Shown here: positions 35,885 through 48,190 of the stretch, in pieces
How positions within the stretch are numbered: the first letter of the stretch is position 1
Layout of the letters: every line of letters begins with the position of its first letter
Assembly (NCBI GenBank): GCA_910589415.1
Contig: OU342630.1
Location: forward strand, 93,182,186-93,246,185
Reading direction: 5' to 3'
Source: Malachius bipustulatus
Lineage: Eukaryota > Arthropoda > Insecta > Coleoptera > Melyridae
Length of the DNA: 64,000 nt
Program-made: the position numbers and the translations under genes
Notes under the pieces: generated by a model
Seen by the model: only the letters and a program-made list of their open reading frames with translations
Told to the model about the DNA's origin: nothing
Databases searched by the model: none

Positions 35885-36780
35885 TCCCTGAAATGACTAC
35901 CAAGCGCACTACCAAATATTTCTCGGGTGAAAGTCGATTTAAGTCAACTTATCTCGATCCAAAGTTGCTTGATTTGGCCACTAGGAGATGTCAGTGTCAA
36001 TTCTGAAATTATCATTTTGATCTTAAAAGCTAAACCGCTGAAGTGATTTTGATGAAATTCGGTGTGATGTTATGGTTTTGTGGGACAAAAAATGCTATAC
36101 TACAAAAAAGTACTCTTGATAAAAGTCGCCTAGCCTTATCGTTTAGAAGAGAATTGCATTTGAATATTGTTTTTTTCCATGGGGTTTTCTTTTTCACAGC
36201 ATTTGACCACACAAAATCGCATTTGAACATTCCAAACCGCATTTGAATGTTGAAATGTAAATTAGTTTTTATTATTTTATGTAAATTAAGTATTTTTATT
36301 TATCCAATAAGTAAACCATAAAAAAAAGAAACTTCCTATAAAAATCAAGAATAAAATGCGCTTTTCTTTTAAACGATGCCGTTAGACGACTTTTTTACAT
36401 TTTTTACCCTTTTTCTAGAAAACGAGTTTGAAGTGTAGATTAATTTACGCTGGGTATTTAAAAAAAATTCCATTGGCGTAGAAGTCCTAGAAAGGGTATG
36501 AAACTTTAACAAATCCAAGATCTACGCCAATGAATAAACGTCATGAGTGATTTTAGTACTGCACTTTTTGTCTCATAAAATCATAGCGTCATGCCAAAAA
36601 ATGTCATCGAAATCGTTTCAGCGGTTTAGCTTTTATGATCAAATAACAATTTCAGAATTGACACTTTGGCATGTCCTATAATAGCGGCCAAACCAAGCAA
36701 CCTGGACAAAGATAAGTTGACTTAAATCGGACTTAGTTTCACCCGAGGAGCATTTGGTAGTGAGCTGTAAAGTGATTTTA
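35885..36780. mobile_element. Fold-back element with ~200-bp inverted arms
   Basis: Left arm words ACTACCAAATATTTCTCGGG, GATTTAAGTCAACTTATCTC, TGTCAATTCTGAAATTAT and AAAGCTAAACCGCTGAA all recur inverted at 36600-36770. The loop holds three short GCATTTGAA repeats (36155-36250). It is non-coding. Confidence 0.75.
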
Positions 36781-37362
36781 GGCAGTATTTATATTATTAT
36801 TTATCAATATAATGTTTAGCTACAACTGCACAATTTCTATTTTTTAAATAAAAATAATTATTTTTATTAGGATTCGTAAATAACTGTTATTATTAAATTC
36901 ATATAAATCAATAAAATTCATAATAGTTCTTCACGACACTGACGTCATAATGTATTATTAGAAAATAAATATATCGAACATAAAAATGACATAATATTCT
37001 TATCAACGAGGCTGTAAACGAGCCTGCATTTACTTTGGTACTATTTTTTTCACATTCAACCATAAAAAAGAATAATTTAATGTAGCTATATTCAGGGTGC
37101 GGAATGGGGGATGGCATGGAAATGGAGCTGATGCACCCACAGTAGTCTCTAGACGACGCGCTACCCTGTTGATTTTTGTTGGGGAGTTCCATTTTGCCGC
37201 CTCACTGACTCTAATGGGATAATTACTGTCACTAAATTATTATTCTTAATTTATTCCTTTAAAGGACTTGGATTAATCCCAGTTCATCTTAACTAAGGTT
37301 TAATTTAATTAAATATTAATTGCAGAACACTTAATGGTTATTCAAACATCTTCAAGTGGATA

Positions 37363-38340
37363 TACAGGGTGAATCATATATAACTTTATACTTTTGTTTT
37401 ACTTATATGTATATCGTTTTTATTTGAAAAGTCACTTTGTATAAAGACCTGGTTGCATTAGACATAAGTTACGTTTTTAGGAGTTAGATGAGTTGAGATC
37501 TTCTTACTTATTTTCCAAAAATGACTATGTATAGAATCAGGAGAAAATTCAAATTAATATTTTTTCGTTCTAAATTCTTCCGTCCTCTTACAACAGATTT
37601 CAAATCGTACCTTGTTTTGAGGAAATTTATTTTTTAGATTTAAGTAAATAATAAGTTGGCACCACCATTCTAATATTTTTATTTTTCAACGCATTTTAAT
37701 ATTTTTTCTTGATCACATACAACCCCTAAAATAAAACTTTTCTTCATTTCATCAAATATATTGTTTTTAGAATCAAATACATGGCCAGCTGTGATCTCTT
37801 ACCATTTTGAGAGCTTATTTTTCATTAAGCGATATTTACTACTATAGAGATTCTCTTACAAATAAATTAGCACTGGATTCCCACTTTATAGGCGTGTCTA
37901 ACAGAACGGTATTAATTTTTATTTTTGACGAGGTTGCAATATTTGCAGTTTTTGCAAATCGAATTATTTTAGCTGAAATGGTCCGAACCCTGAAAAGCAG
38001 CAATGGTTCAGCAAGACTGAGCCACGCCATATTATGCATGACTAGTGCTAGGGAATTCACAATCCGTCATATTAAATTAGTGAATCGGCCGTTAAAAATC
38101 CATTAAAAGAACCCGCGAGCTCTCCTGACATGACGCCTCTCGACCTTCCCTTGTGGGGGTGTGTAAAAAGTCACACCTATAAAGAGAAGTCAAATGATTT
38201 GTCTTAAATTTCGTGTTAATTAACTTGTCTTAAAGAAAAGTCAAATATGAAGACATGAAACCAGTAATTAGAGGAGTTATAAGAACTTTAAGCCCAGAAG
38301 TTATGAAAACGTTTTTCTTTGGTTTAAAGTTAATTATTTT
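37363..38340 (+). mobile_element. Mariner-like element with TACAGGGTGAATC left end
   Basis: The left terminus TACAGGGTGAATCATATATA lies about 630 bases before the transposase relic at 37990-38210. The right terminus was not identified, so the end coordinate is approximate. Confidence 0.5.
37990..38210 (+). pseudogene. Mariner-like transposase relic, DDE region
   Basis: One forward frame, with three internal stops and no shift, reads KQQWFSKTEPRHIMHD and then KEPASSPDMTPLDLPLWGC and VKSHTYKEKS. This matches the mariner-like core around the second and third catalytic Asp: family pattern QQDGAPPH, then RSPDLTPLDFFLWG-x-K-x-x-VY. The second catalytic Asp is lost; the last one, in TPLD, remains. 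About 40 residues separate the two positions, as in long-spacing mariner relatives. The element is dead. Confidence 0.75.
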
Positions 38341-38459
38341 TAGGAATGTGCGGTTTCAAACATGTTATAGATAACTAACAAATTGTTTTGTTTGCGTGGT
38401 AATCCCCTATTGTAAAATTACAAAAACAGGTGATTGGGTAACACATTAACAAACTGACG

Positions 38460-38900
38460 GCATTTTGCCGGCCGACACTTCACATCTCGCGTCGTGTTCC
38501 TGTCAAGGTTGACATCTAGCCGGCCCATTAATCCTTGATCAATAGCCTCCACTATAGAGATGCAGTGCACGCCGTCCACATTATAGACCCGGCCAGTGAT
38601 CTGCAGGTGCCAGGGCCGGTCTATTGAGGACGGGCGTCGCGTCGTGCCGTCCCCGCAGTGCCATATATCAATTTAGGGCCGCCCGGTAAAAGTCCGCAGA
38701 TGCGCCGCCGCCCGCCGGTGATTTAGCGCCGCCGCCTCGATAATCTGTGATCAGGGAGCCGCCATTTATCTTCGTCTCATTTGCCTCGGCTGCGGTCCAG
38801 CTCGGAACGCACTACGTGTGTGTAGTGTTAGTGTGGAGGGTGTCACTCCCGAGCGAGACTTTTAATTAAAACGCTCCCTTTTAAATTGGAGCTTCAGTAA
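38460..38900. promoter_or_regulatory. CpG-rich island: candidate promoter, 5' UTR exon or enhancer
   Basis: It contains dense CpG words (GCCGGCCGAC, CTCGCGTCGTG, GACGGGCGTCGCGTCGTGCC, GATGCGCCGCCGCCCGCCGG) in otherwise AT-rich DNA. It has homeodomain-like TTAATTAAAA (38864) and an initiator-like TTTCAGTCGG near 38930. There is no long reading frame and no repeat signature. It could be a Lar transcription start region or a conserved enhancer. Confidence 0.4.
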
Positions 38901-39572
38901 ACTCTGTCGCGGTGGTTGACTTTCAGTCGGAAAAATACGGCGCACAGGTTCATTGTTCACCTGGCGGATGATGATGATCAATTTCAGTATTAATTTACAC
39001 ATTCAAGTGATGCTCCAAAGTAAACTTACGCACTGTTACGATTTTTTTGTGGTTTTTCAGTGGATTTAAAAAAAAATTATCACACTAGTTACCTAATAAT
39101 TAGCAGTTTATTACCTATCTAGTTGTTATATTTCAATAAAAATCTTTATTTTTGTGAAGTTTTTTTTAACACAAAGTTTGTTAGTATAACGGACTTACGA
39201 GTACTATGATAAATTTAGTCCAATTGTAGGAGTTGTTAACGTGTGGCCAAAATTGTAAAAAATATTGGAACAAGCGAATAGATCGAAATCAATAGATCCG
39301 AATGTGGAAGACACATTATCATATTATTTATATAGACAAGAGCCCTCCCTTTTCTATCAATATCATAATTATATGTGGATTACGAAGTAAAGAATAAGCA
39401 TTAGGTAATAAAATACTAACCTAGAACAAGAATAGAAATGTATTTTCCTTTCAGTTACAGAAATTGTTAGAATTTTTTATGAACTATGAAAAAAAGTCGC
39501 ATCCTGGCAATGCAATTGAGATGAGATGTCTGTTTTACATTTAGAACTTCATTTGACTACAAAAATCGCTGT

Positions 39573-39611
39573 GTGTTAAAGAAGAGTGCGCTGTGCACTC
39601 TTCTTTAACAC
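39573..39611. repeat. Perfect 17-bp stem hairpin with 5-base loop
   Basis: GTGTTAAAGAAGAGTGC (39573-39589), loop GCTGT, then GCACTCTTCTTTAACAC (39595-39611). There is no mismatch. Its role is unknown. Confidence 0.85.
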
Positions 39612-39929
39612 CACCACGACATATCAAGCAAATCACCCAAACTTCTCTCCTGGTATTTTCAATGGGAAGAAATTATGATAAATATTCGATTACACCTTAT
39701 AAACCGTTCACCTTTTATTGAACAAGTAGGAGGGAGACAATGTTAGAGTGACAGAAATCACTCCGTATAAATGCTTTTCATGCATTTATTGAAATTAAGT
39801 TACCTCAATTTTGCGTAAAATTCTTGTAGCATGTCGATAAGCAGTTGCCGAATAGATTTTTGTTACTTTTCAACATTTGGATTTAGATATTGAAACATTA
39901 ATTGGCCTCATAAGTAGGTACCTAAATGG

Positions 39930-40345
39930 AATATCGTTCCACGAACCCCACAAAAAATTTTTTCGGGGTAAGATCGTATGACCTCGTTGACCAATTCACG
40001 TTATCTCTGCGAGAGATAACCATATCTGCAAATCGTTCACGTATAGAACGTCAATTGATTCGTCCACTGTGTGTCGCGCCATCCTGCTGAAACCGTATGT
40101 CGTCCACGTCCATTTCGTTCAATTTGGGCTAAAAGAAATCGGTTATCATTCTTCCGCTAGCGATCCCCTTGACGGTGATGGCCTGATCATGAACGTTTTC
40201 GAAAAAGTGACCAGTAAGGCAGCCGACCAAAAATCCGCATCAAACGGTAACTTTTTGTATACGGCAATTACTGTGCCAATTAACAAAGCCATAAACGTCC
40301 AAAAATGCGCCTCGTAGCTAAAGATGCCTTTTCGGTGGTCAAAAT
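39930..40345 (-). pseudogene. Mariner-like transposase relic (minus strand)
   Basis: Reading the minus strand across frames gives FSYEAHFWTF, then ENVHDQAITVKGI, GRMITDFF, a stop, PKLNEMDVDDIRFQQDGAT, then RFADMVISRRDNVNWSTRS and YDLTPKKFF. This follows the order of mariner-like transposases (SDEAHF, NG-x-x-Y-R-MI, FQQDGATCHTA, VISRR-x-NWPPRSCDLTPLDFF). Frameshifts and stops are frequent and the final catalytic Asp is replaced (PKK for PLD). It belongs to a different subfamily from the relic at 37990. Confidence 0.8.
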
Positions 40346-42435
40346 TGGGATCCTCTTTTAAACGATGAGAATAATAAACAACAGCTTAAACAAACGCCGC
40401 CGAAACAACCCCGCCGAAAAACCCCTTATCCAATAATAATTGAGATCACGGTTCCCTGTTAAAAAAAAATAAATCGAGGTTGTCATAAAAGAAATATCAA
40501 ACTACCAGTAAAACTTTTGAATAAAATTAAGTCAGTCTTAAATTGTCACAAGTCAATTCTTGGGACCGAGTTTGATATTCAACTATTGTTTACACAACAA
40601 GGTAAGGTAAAAGCAAGCAAGTGTTATAATACTACGCCGAAACTAGAAGCAAAGCTTGACAAAATTGATATTATGTCTTCAGTAACTAGATGATAACGAA
40701 GTTTTCTGGGTTGTGTACATATATCAAACGCAATTAGTTGCCTTGTGTGTGCATTGAATGGCTTTTAATGACGTCTACCGAATTGGCGGAGTCGCTTTCA
40801 GCGTGCAGGAGTTTATTATGTGTGCCAGACGAACAACTTTCAGGTTTCTCCAGTTACAACCAACTCCCATTATTCCATAGATTCGTTTCACGCCCAAGTG
40901 AAAACCTATTGAACTTACCTGCTATCAAATGACTTTTATTACATGTAATCGATTTAATAACTAACTACCATCTAACTATATACTACATTATGGAAAATCA
41001 TTTATAACACAGTCGAAACCTTTTCACATAATTGAAACGACATTTATATTGTATGTAGGTATGCAGTGTGTAGGCAGATACCGCAGTTAATGATCGTTAT
41101 CGATCATTTCAATTGGAACAGAAAGTTATTCACTATTATGCGTATAAAAATTATTGAAAACTGAAACTAAATTACAAAAACAACTTTTTCTAACATTCAT
41201 ACAAATACGAAATTATTTATGACTATTGAATAAAATGTTCATTATGTTGCTGATTGTAGTTGACGAACGATGTGCATTCTACAAGCCGTGAGAGAATGAA
41301 CATTATCTGACGAGGTAGTGGCCAACGCGTTCATGTAGGCCCAAACAGGTTCGAAAAGCGTCGAAGCAGCGCGGACGCACTTTGTCACTGCTCAAATGAC
41401 GATTAAACCAGAGATGCATGAAAGAACATGACATATTTTCCCATAATAATAATTTGCGCTTGAAGCGGTCTAGAAATATAATATTATGAAATTATGTAGA
41501 AGCATTGCATTCTGTGTATGGAAGGGATTTAGTTAATAAATCGTCTATATTATGTGTACAATAAAAAATTATCACTATACATGCACCAGTTTTCAATTTT
41601 AGTAACGTGATCCTAAAAGTAAGGGATACGGAGATGAAAGAAGGACCTACCTGTAATTTTTACAACCCGAAGTTAGTACATTAGTTTGTAGTTATTCAGG
41701 ATGTCGTTTGTTTATTCATAAGCTTAGAGTCATACTAACAAGTGATGTAACTACTGTTCTAGTGTCATAATATATTAACAAAGCCCAAGCTACAAGGGTA
41801 GTTTAATATCAAGTCCAAAGCACATACCTCCAGTTCTATAGCTTGAAACTCTCCTAAGTATTTAAGTAAGGTACCTACGTAGTTGATAGTTACCAGACAT
41901 TATTATACTCACAGGTGGACCAGTAAAGGGAGAAGAAATGGCGTTAATGAATCTAGTGGGGTGTGCAAGACGGATAAGGAAGGAAAAGCGGCAAGATGGG
42001 TAATACGTAATATTGAATGTGTTTTAATTTAATGCTTTGATGCTCGCTCCTTGCCGGGCTCCTTGCTCGAGAAAACAACTTTTATTACAGCGGCGTTAAT
42101 ATTACCTGCCCTATTATTTGCCGGGTTAAATGATGAATGAGATCAGCACTGCCTTGCCAGTAGATTTATGATGTTAGCTTAAAATATGCGCCTAAAAAAC
42201 CGAGTGCTACCGAACGGTTCACTGATAAACTTTGATAGAATAAGGTATGATAGGCCCAAAACCAACAAAGTGCACAGCAGCAAGATGATGAAATATATGA
42301 GGGCGTTTGAAAAATTCACCCTTAATAATTCTGTACTCCTCACAGCTTCTTTCAATGACTTCTAAAGCCAAATCATTCATACCCCAAATTTATATCTATT
42401 TTTTTATAACCTTCATACGTAACTTTCATGAATAA

Positions 42436-43404
42436 TACAGGGTGTCCGGTAACTACCTCCTAATCTCTCGGGAGCATATAGGGGAGGTCAAAAAAAACCT
42501 AGTCTGTCATAAAAAAAATTCCTAAAGTGTCCCCAAACGGAGATATGAAGTCCTAAAAGGGTGCCCCGCAATTTACTTTTTTGGCTCTAACTTTTGAACC
42601 GACCTGTATAATTGGATGAAATTTTTATTTTTTATAGAGGCCACAAAGAGCCATCAGGCCATATTAAACTCGTTGTTTGATGTCGTCAGGGAAGTCAGGA
42701 ACGGACTTACCATCATACTCGTTGAGTCAAAATTTTGACAGATGTCACTTTACAGAGCTAAAAACTATTTTTTTGAATAGTGTAATACTTCATCTTTATA
42801 AAAGGTGCTCTTAATTTATTTCGGTAAAACTGGCGGTTTTCGAGATAAATCGGTTTTTAGGAATGCAAAATACTAAAAAGTTACTAATGCTAAACACAAA
42901 CAGGTAAAAATCAGGTTCTTGTTGATAAACCTACCTACATAATGGATTGCTATTGACGGAACTTGGTCAAAATTCGCATAAAAGTCGATTTATCTTGAGA
43001 ACCGCTAGTTTTATCGAAATAAATTAAGAGTACCTTTTGTGAAGATGAATGACCAGTGTATTTAAAAAATAAGTTTTCAGCTCTGTAAAATGACACCTGT
43101 CAAAACTTTGACACAATGAGTGTGGTGGTAAAACTGTTCCTGACTTCCTCGAGGACGTCAAACATGAACTCTGATGTGGCTTAATGAGTCTTTATGGCCT
43201 CTATAAAAAATAAAAATTTCATCAAATTATACAGGTCGGTTCAAAAGTTAGAGCCAAAAAAGTAAATTTCGGGGCACCTTTTTAGGGCTCCATATCTCCG
43301 TTCGGGGACACTTTAGGAAATTTTTTTTTATGACAGACTAGGTTTTTTTTGATCTCCCCTGTATGCTCCAGAGAGATTAGGAGGTACTTACCGGACACCC
43401 TGTA
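42436..43404. mobile_element. Large palindromic fold-back with TACAGGGTGTCCGGTAA termini
   Basis: It starts TACAGGGTGTCCGGTAACTA and ends TACTTACCGGACACCCTGTA. Arms of about 440 bases pair nearly throughout, with a spacer near 42880-42960. The flanks suggest a TA target. It carries no coding region. Confidence 0.9.
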
Positions 43405-44438
43405 TACGTAACTTTCAGTCCAGTACTATTCTGAAACGTCTATTTTTAAACCTGTATAAATACTGTGGCATAAATATATTATTTAAAATAAAGTAATGTT
43501 AATAAAATTATAATAATTAATGTAGTTTGAGACACTCACTAGTCTAGGTATCTATAGATACGAGTGTATTAGCTGCTTATGAATAATAAAATCAAAATAT
43601 AGTCACACACCGTTTGATTCGTTGGGCCAGTTTATGGTTTATAAATGGGAAAATTTTCTTTTGAAAGTGGCTGGCATCAAGTGTCACGTGGATCGACGCC
43701 CATTAAATTTTACATTTTTAATAGAATATTATGGTTAAACTGCGTTTTGTGAAATTTTGCTTCGCCACTGACACTTCTTCACAATCATAATAATATGCAC
43801 TTGTTTTTATCTCCCGGAATTAATTTAGATTCTGCTGCAAACCACTCTAGCTTATTATTGATGCAGTTCGGTCACCCGTGTCAGAAACAGTTTGCGCCGA
43901 TTCACGCGCAATCATAAGACAACCCAATTTTTTGCGAGGAAAATACATAACATGAAGGCATGCATGACAAGGCAGTGAACAGTGACTGCGTGGACCGTGA
44001 AGAAATCTCGAGGCAAGGGGAGTCGGAGGGGTAATAAAAAAAAATTGAGCCCAGGCCTACGACAACGTTTCTATATACGCTACTGCTGACATCCCAAATT
44101 TTGTTATCGTCATCTGTTTTAATTGTAATTAGCTACTTAATATCGTTCGCTTTAATAGCATATAGGGGTAATTTACATTTTGTAAACAAATCTGCAACCG
44201 CCTTTAACTTTAGAGATACCCACTTATAGGAACACCTTGAGGAAAAAGTGCACTGTTGATATTGAAAAATTACTGTAAATATCACTCAAAATTTCCTTTC
44301 GCTTTTTTTGGATTTTTTTATTTTTTTTTTGAGGAATTACTGCAATGTTTCCAGAATGATTGAATTATTCATAACTTTAATAAGAGACTGGTGTATCAAA
44401 CTGAAGAATATAAATGTAAAAGAAAAACCATCAAACGG

Positions 44439-44762
44439 TTGATGATAAATAAAACACTAACGGCCAATATTATAAACGCTGGTTAAGTTAACTGGCAGAT
44501 TTCTGTGCCCGATTTTGAAGCTAATATTGACCTCGAATAACTTTTATTAACATTTTTGTAATCCCTTTTATGCCAAGAGTAATTAAAATGCAATAATTTC
44601 GACCTATAGTCTATGTCTTCTCCAGAAACGACCACGGAAATCGGCCAGTTAACTTAACCAGCGTTTATAATATTGACCGTAAATGTTTTATTTATTTATT
44701 TATTTTATTTATTTTATTTTATTTTATTTTATTTTATTTTATTTTATTTTATTTATCATCAA
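44439..44762. mobile_element. MITE-like inverted repeat with an expanded microsatellite in its right arm
   Basis: TTGATGATAAAT at the left pairs with ATTTATCATCAA at the right. Inner arms are AATATTATAAACGCTGGTTA and GTTAACTTAACCAGCG with their inverses. The right arm is lengthened by the TTTTA tract at 44685-44755. Confidence 0.75.
44685..44755 (+). repeat. (TTTTA)n / (TTTA)n microsatellite
   Basis: About 70 bases of TTTA and TTTTA units, apparently expanded from the ATTTTATTTATC sequence of the surrounding inverted repeat. Confidence 0.95.
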
Positions 44763-46308
44763 TCAGAATTCAGAGATTCTATAAAGTAAGGGTTGAAAAC
44801 ATAAATTCCATCAAACGGTTTTCACACTCAATCTAATTGTTTAAAAAAAATTGCAAATTCCTCCCAGTTTTATTGCCGGATATAGGAAGTCCTCAAAAAT
44901 AATTAATAATTTTTTAAGCCAAGATAGCTTTTTTGTATATCATTATTATAGCACATTGACGCGTATTTTCGAAATAATATTATTCAAATAAGTACATTAG
45001 TTAAACAAAAGATATATTTTTGGATAAGAATTTTGTAAATTTCTGGGTAAAAATATTAAACGCATTACTTTCAGTTCCTCAAAGTCTATTTTATATTCAC
45101 CAGAATGCGTGATAAATGCCTCATTTAGAATTTCGTTATCTAAGTAACGCAAATTTCGTCATCTCCAGATTCCCGTTTCTTATTGAAGTTTCCGGATAGT
45201 CTCGGAGGACAGTTAACACAAGCCCATCATCACAACATTGAAAAGTTCAATTTTTCAATATCATTATTTTTTGTATTTTTAAGTTTTACTCGCTCTTACA
45301 CAAGACGAGGTAGAAAATGAACTCTTAAATCCGAGAGGCATTAATTTATTCAACATTCGTATTTTTCTCATCACAAGGAGGGAACATAAATTAAATGTCC
45401 GACTGTTACAAATTTGAACTCATTAATTTTATAAGGGTGTCTAATATAAGAGATAATATAATATTCATAAACCTAGATATTATATAGATTGCCAAGCAAC
45501 GTTTCAAATTTTCATTAGCGAATGAATGAGTTTGAAAAATGGGTGTAGTTAATACTTAAGAAGAAAGGAAAATAACATCGGTATTAGCTAGAAACTAAAA
45601 AGTTTCTCATCAAGTTTCGATTTGAACGGCAAAAAGCGATTTTTGTTATATACAGGAAAAATTTCTTACGAGTCCTAAAAGGGGTAACGAGTGTGAAATA
45701 TATATTCACCTACTACATATATGTGTTTATGGCTGCATGTAGTTGAATTTTCAAATTTGATTCTTTCCTTTTCTAAAAAAATCATGAAAACGATCCAAAT
45801 ATTCATCACCCATCCGAAGCAAAAAGGAACCTTTACTGGAAAGGCAAATTTAATTATTAACGCCTCACAGTATTGTTTCATTTAGATCACAGACAAAAGT
45901 CGTAATAAAGTTAAAATAAACGGGTCGTTCATGCTGATGAATGAGTTCACGAATTCACTTTACCCGTTTTTGTTCTCCACTTGTCTGGTTGCGTGCAATT
46001 AAAACCCGTTTAAAGTACAACAATGGTAAAACTAAATCCCGTAATGCTGATGAGTTTTCGTTTTGTCAATCCATAGAGAGGACTCTATTTTACTGGAGTT
46101 TCTATATTATGTAGGTATTCCATATGACTATAGGTAATTTCTCTGCGCAGGTTCTAGATATAACAGTTCTAGATGAAAATAAATTTTCTTCATTCATAAT
46201 AAATGTTTTATGCAGAGTTAAGCCAAAAACGTTTCAAAAGTAAACAAGAAAATAAAGTTGATAATGTTAAGTTTCACTGAAATTCAGAGAATTGTACTTC
46301 AAATATTA

Positions 46309-46620
46309 TACCGGGTGTAACATAAGTACTGCGAAAGATTTCAGGGGGTGATTCTTGAGATCATTTTAAGAAAAAAGTTCATATTATGAACATGGGTCCG
46401 AAAATGCTTACCCGCTGAGTTACCCCTTAAAATTGGGACCCTGACGAAGGTTTTTATTTATTATCTCCGAAGCCGTTCAACATAAGATGACGAAATTTAC
46501 CACATCCACCAATGTTTTTATGCCTTATAAGATAGACTCAAAATCACTATGAAGTTTTTACCAAGGGTAGGTTAAATCTGGGGGGTGGGGGGTAAAAATT
46601 AACTCAACTTTTTTGTATCA
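46309..46620 (+). repeat. Single transposon-like end TACCGGGTGTAACATAAG
   Basis: It resembles the TACAGGGTG end group but no inverse partner was found. It is followed by unassigned sequence. Confidence 0.35.
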
Positions 46621-47415
46621 ATAGTTTTTTCAATTTCGATGTGAAATTATGGAATATTGAAGCTATTCTTCTACTTTTTATACTTTTTATACGCAGAAAG
46701 CTTGGCACAAGAACAGGTAAAGAAATCGAAACAACTGAAAAAAATAACCCAAGGCAAAAAACATTTAACGCACAACACCTGAGTAAGGAAACACAAAACG
46801 CAAACATATAATACTACGATCAGTCAATCATTGTTAAGATTTCATTCTTAAAAGTTCTTAACGTAAATTCTCAAAGAAGCATCTCAATTCTCAGAAATAA
46901 ACCGACATATTTTTCTATTAAAAAGTTTAGCATTCATTATTTTGCACTTGGAAAGATGTTATAGAATTTCGGACCAAAATAACCCAAAAACCTCTGCGCT
47001 TTCGTCCTCATCAGCAACGGAACTTGAACATGTCTACTCTCTTAGTTTCGTGTGTAATAGTGCAAATTAAATGTCGATTACTTGAATTCAACGTATAAGA
47101 GTATATGTAAACATAAAAGCAGATCGAATATACAACTGCTTTAAATCAAAAAACTTAAACGGCCCACAGACGATGCAATTTGTCGTACAACAAGTTGTAC
47201 GATCTTGGTCGGCTCAACCGTCTGAACGATAATTGGAACGTGTGTGGTGCTGTAGTACAACTAGTCGTACGACGCGAATCGTTCGGAAGTTTAGCATGTT
47301 TAAAAATCTGTCGTACAACTAGTTGGATATACGACAAGTTTGAAGGTGTGTGTCTATTCGCCGATTTGTTGATACGATTTCAGCGACTAATCAGTGAGTA
47401 CGGAAGCATTGCGTA

Positions 47416-47968
47416 GATACCGAGCTGGTCCTAAAAAAACTATACGGTCCAAACGATGGACTTTTTCAAAAAACTTTTTGAAAATTCAAGTACAGAATCA
47501 CAATGGCCATAATTTAAGATTATTTTGGAGTGTATAGCGTGTCCCATATTATAGTGGCATATCAAAGTTTCAAATCATTTCATCTACATCATAGGATAGT
47601 ACATGAAAAGTTAAAATAGGGACATGTAAGCCGTTTTTCTCTATCTCAGCCATTTTCGTTGTACAGGGCCTTGAACTTGAAAAATGACGATTTTCACTTG
47701 TTTATAACTCAAAAACCTGAATTTTAAACCAACTGTAAAAGCCAATCTTATTGTCTCTTCTCAGACCATCTAAAAATGCAATAACATAGGAGCATTCCAT
47801 TAAAAAAAAAACTTTGATATGCCACTGTCATATGGGACACTGTATATACTCCAAAATAATCTTAAATTATGGCCATTGTGATTCTGTACTTGAATTTTCA
47901 AAAAGTTTTTTGAAAAAGTCCATTGTTTGGCCTACAGAGACCGCTTCGAATAAGCTGGGACACCTGTA
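47416..47968. mobile_element. Palindromic element nested in the 28-bp-TIR transposon
   Basis: The left arm (about 47440-47571) and right arm (about 47810-47935) are inverse: CAAGTACAGAATCACAATGG, AATTTAAGATTATTTTGGAG and AAACTTTTTGAAAATTC all recur inverted. The right end reads inverse as TACAGGTGTCCCAGC, a mariner-like terminus. Confidence 0.8.
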
Positions 47969-48190
47969 TAATGACCAAGTTAAGATAAGGACATGTAAGC
48001 CTTTTTCTGATATCTTGAACCGTTTTCGTGGTAAATGTCTTTAAAGTTGGAAAATCATGATTTTCACTTGTTTATAACTCATGGCCTACTCAATTTAAAA
48101 TACAACTATAAGCATCATCGGTATTACATTTTCTCAGACAATCTGAAAATGCAATAATACATGGGGTGTTCCATTTAAAAAAACAAAGAT
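47595..48190 (+). repeat. Two diverged direct copies of a ~215-bp unit
   Basis: AAAATAGGGACATGTAAGCC (47613) and TAAGATAAGGACATGTAAGC (47981) start parallel runs. They share GATTTTCACTTGTTTATAAC, CTCAGAC-ATCT-AAAATGCA and a final TTCCATT plus A-run. Confidence 0.75.

Noticed and set aside
38460..38900. Protein-coding Lar exon
   Set aside because: No open frame with splice sites and no signal-peptide-like or Ig-like translation on the minus strand.
39573..39611. microRNA precursor
   Set aside because: The 17-bp stem with a 5-base loop is too short for a Drosha/Dicer substrate.
44685..44755. CRISPR-like array
   Set aside because: It is a simple TTTTA microsatellite without spacers; no CRISPR array was seen anywhere in this eukaryotic window.
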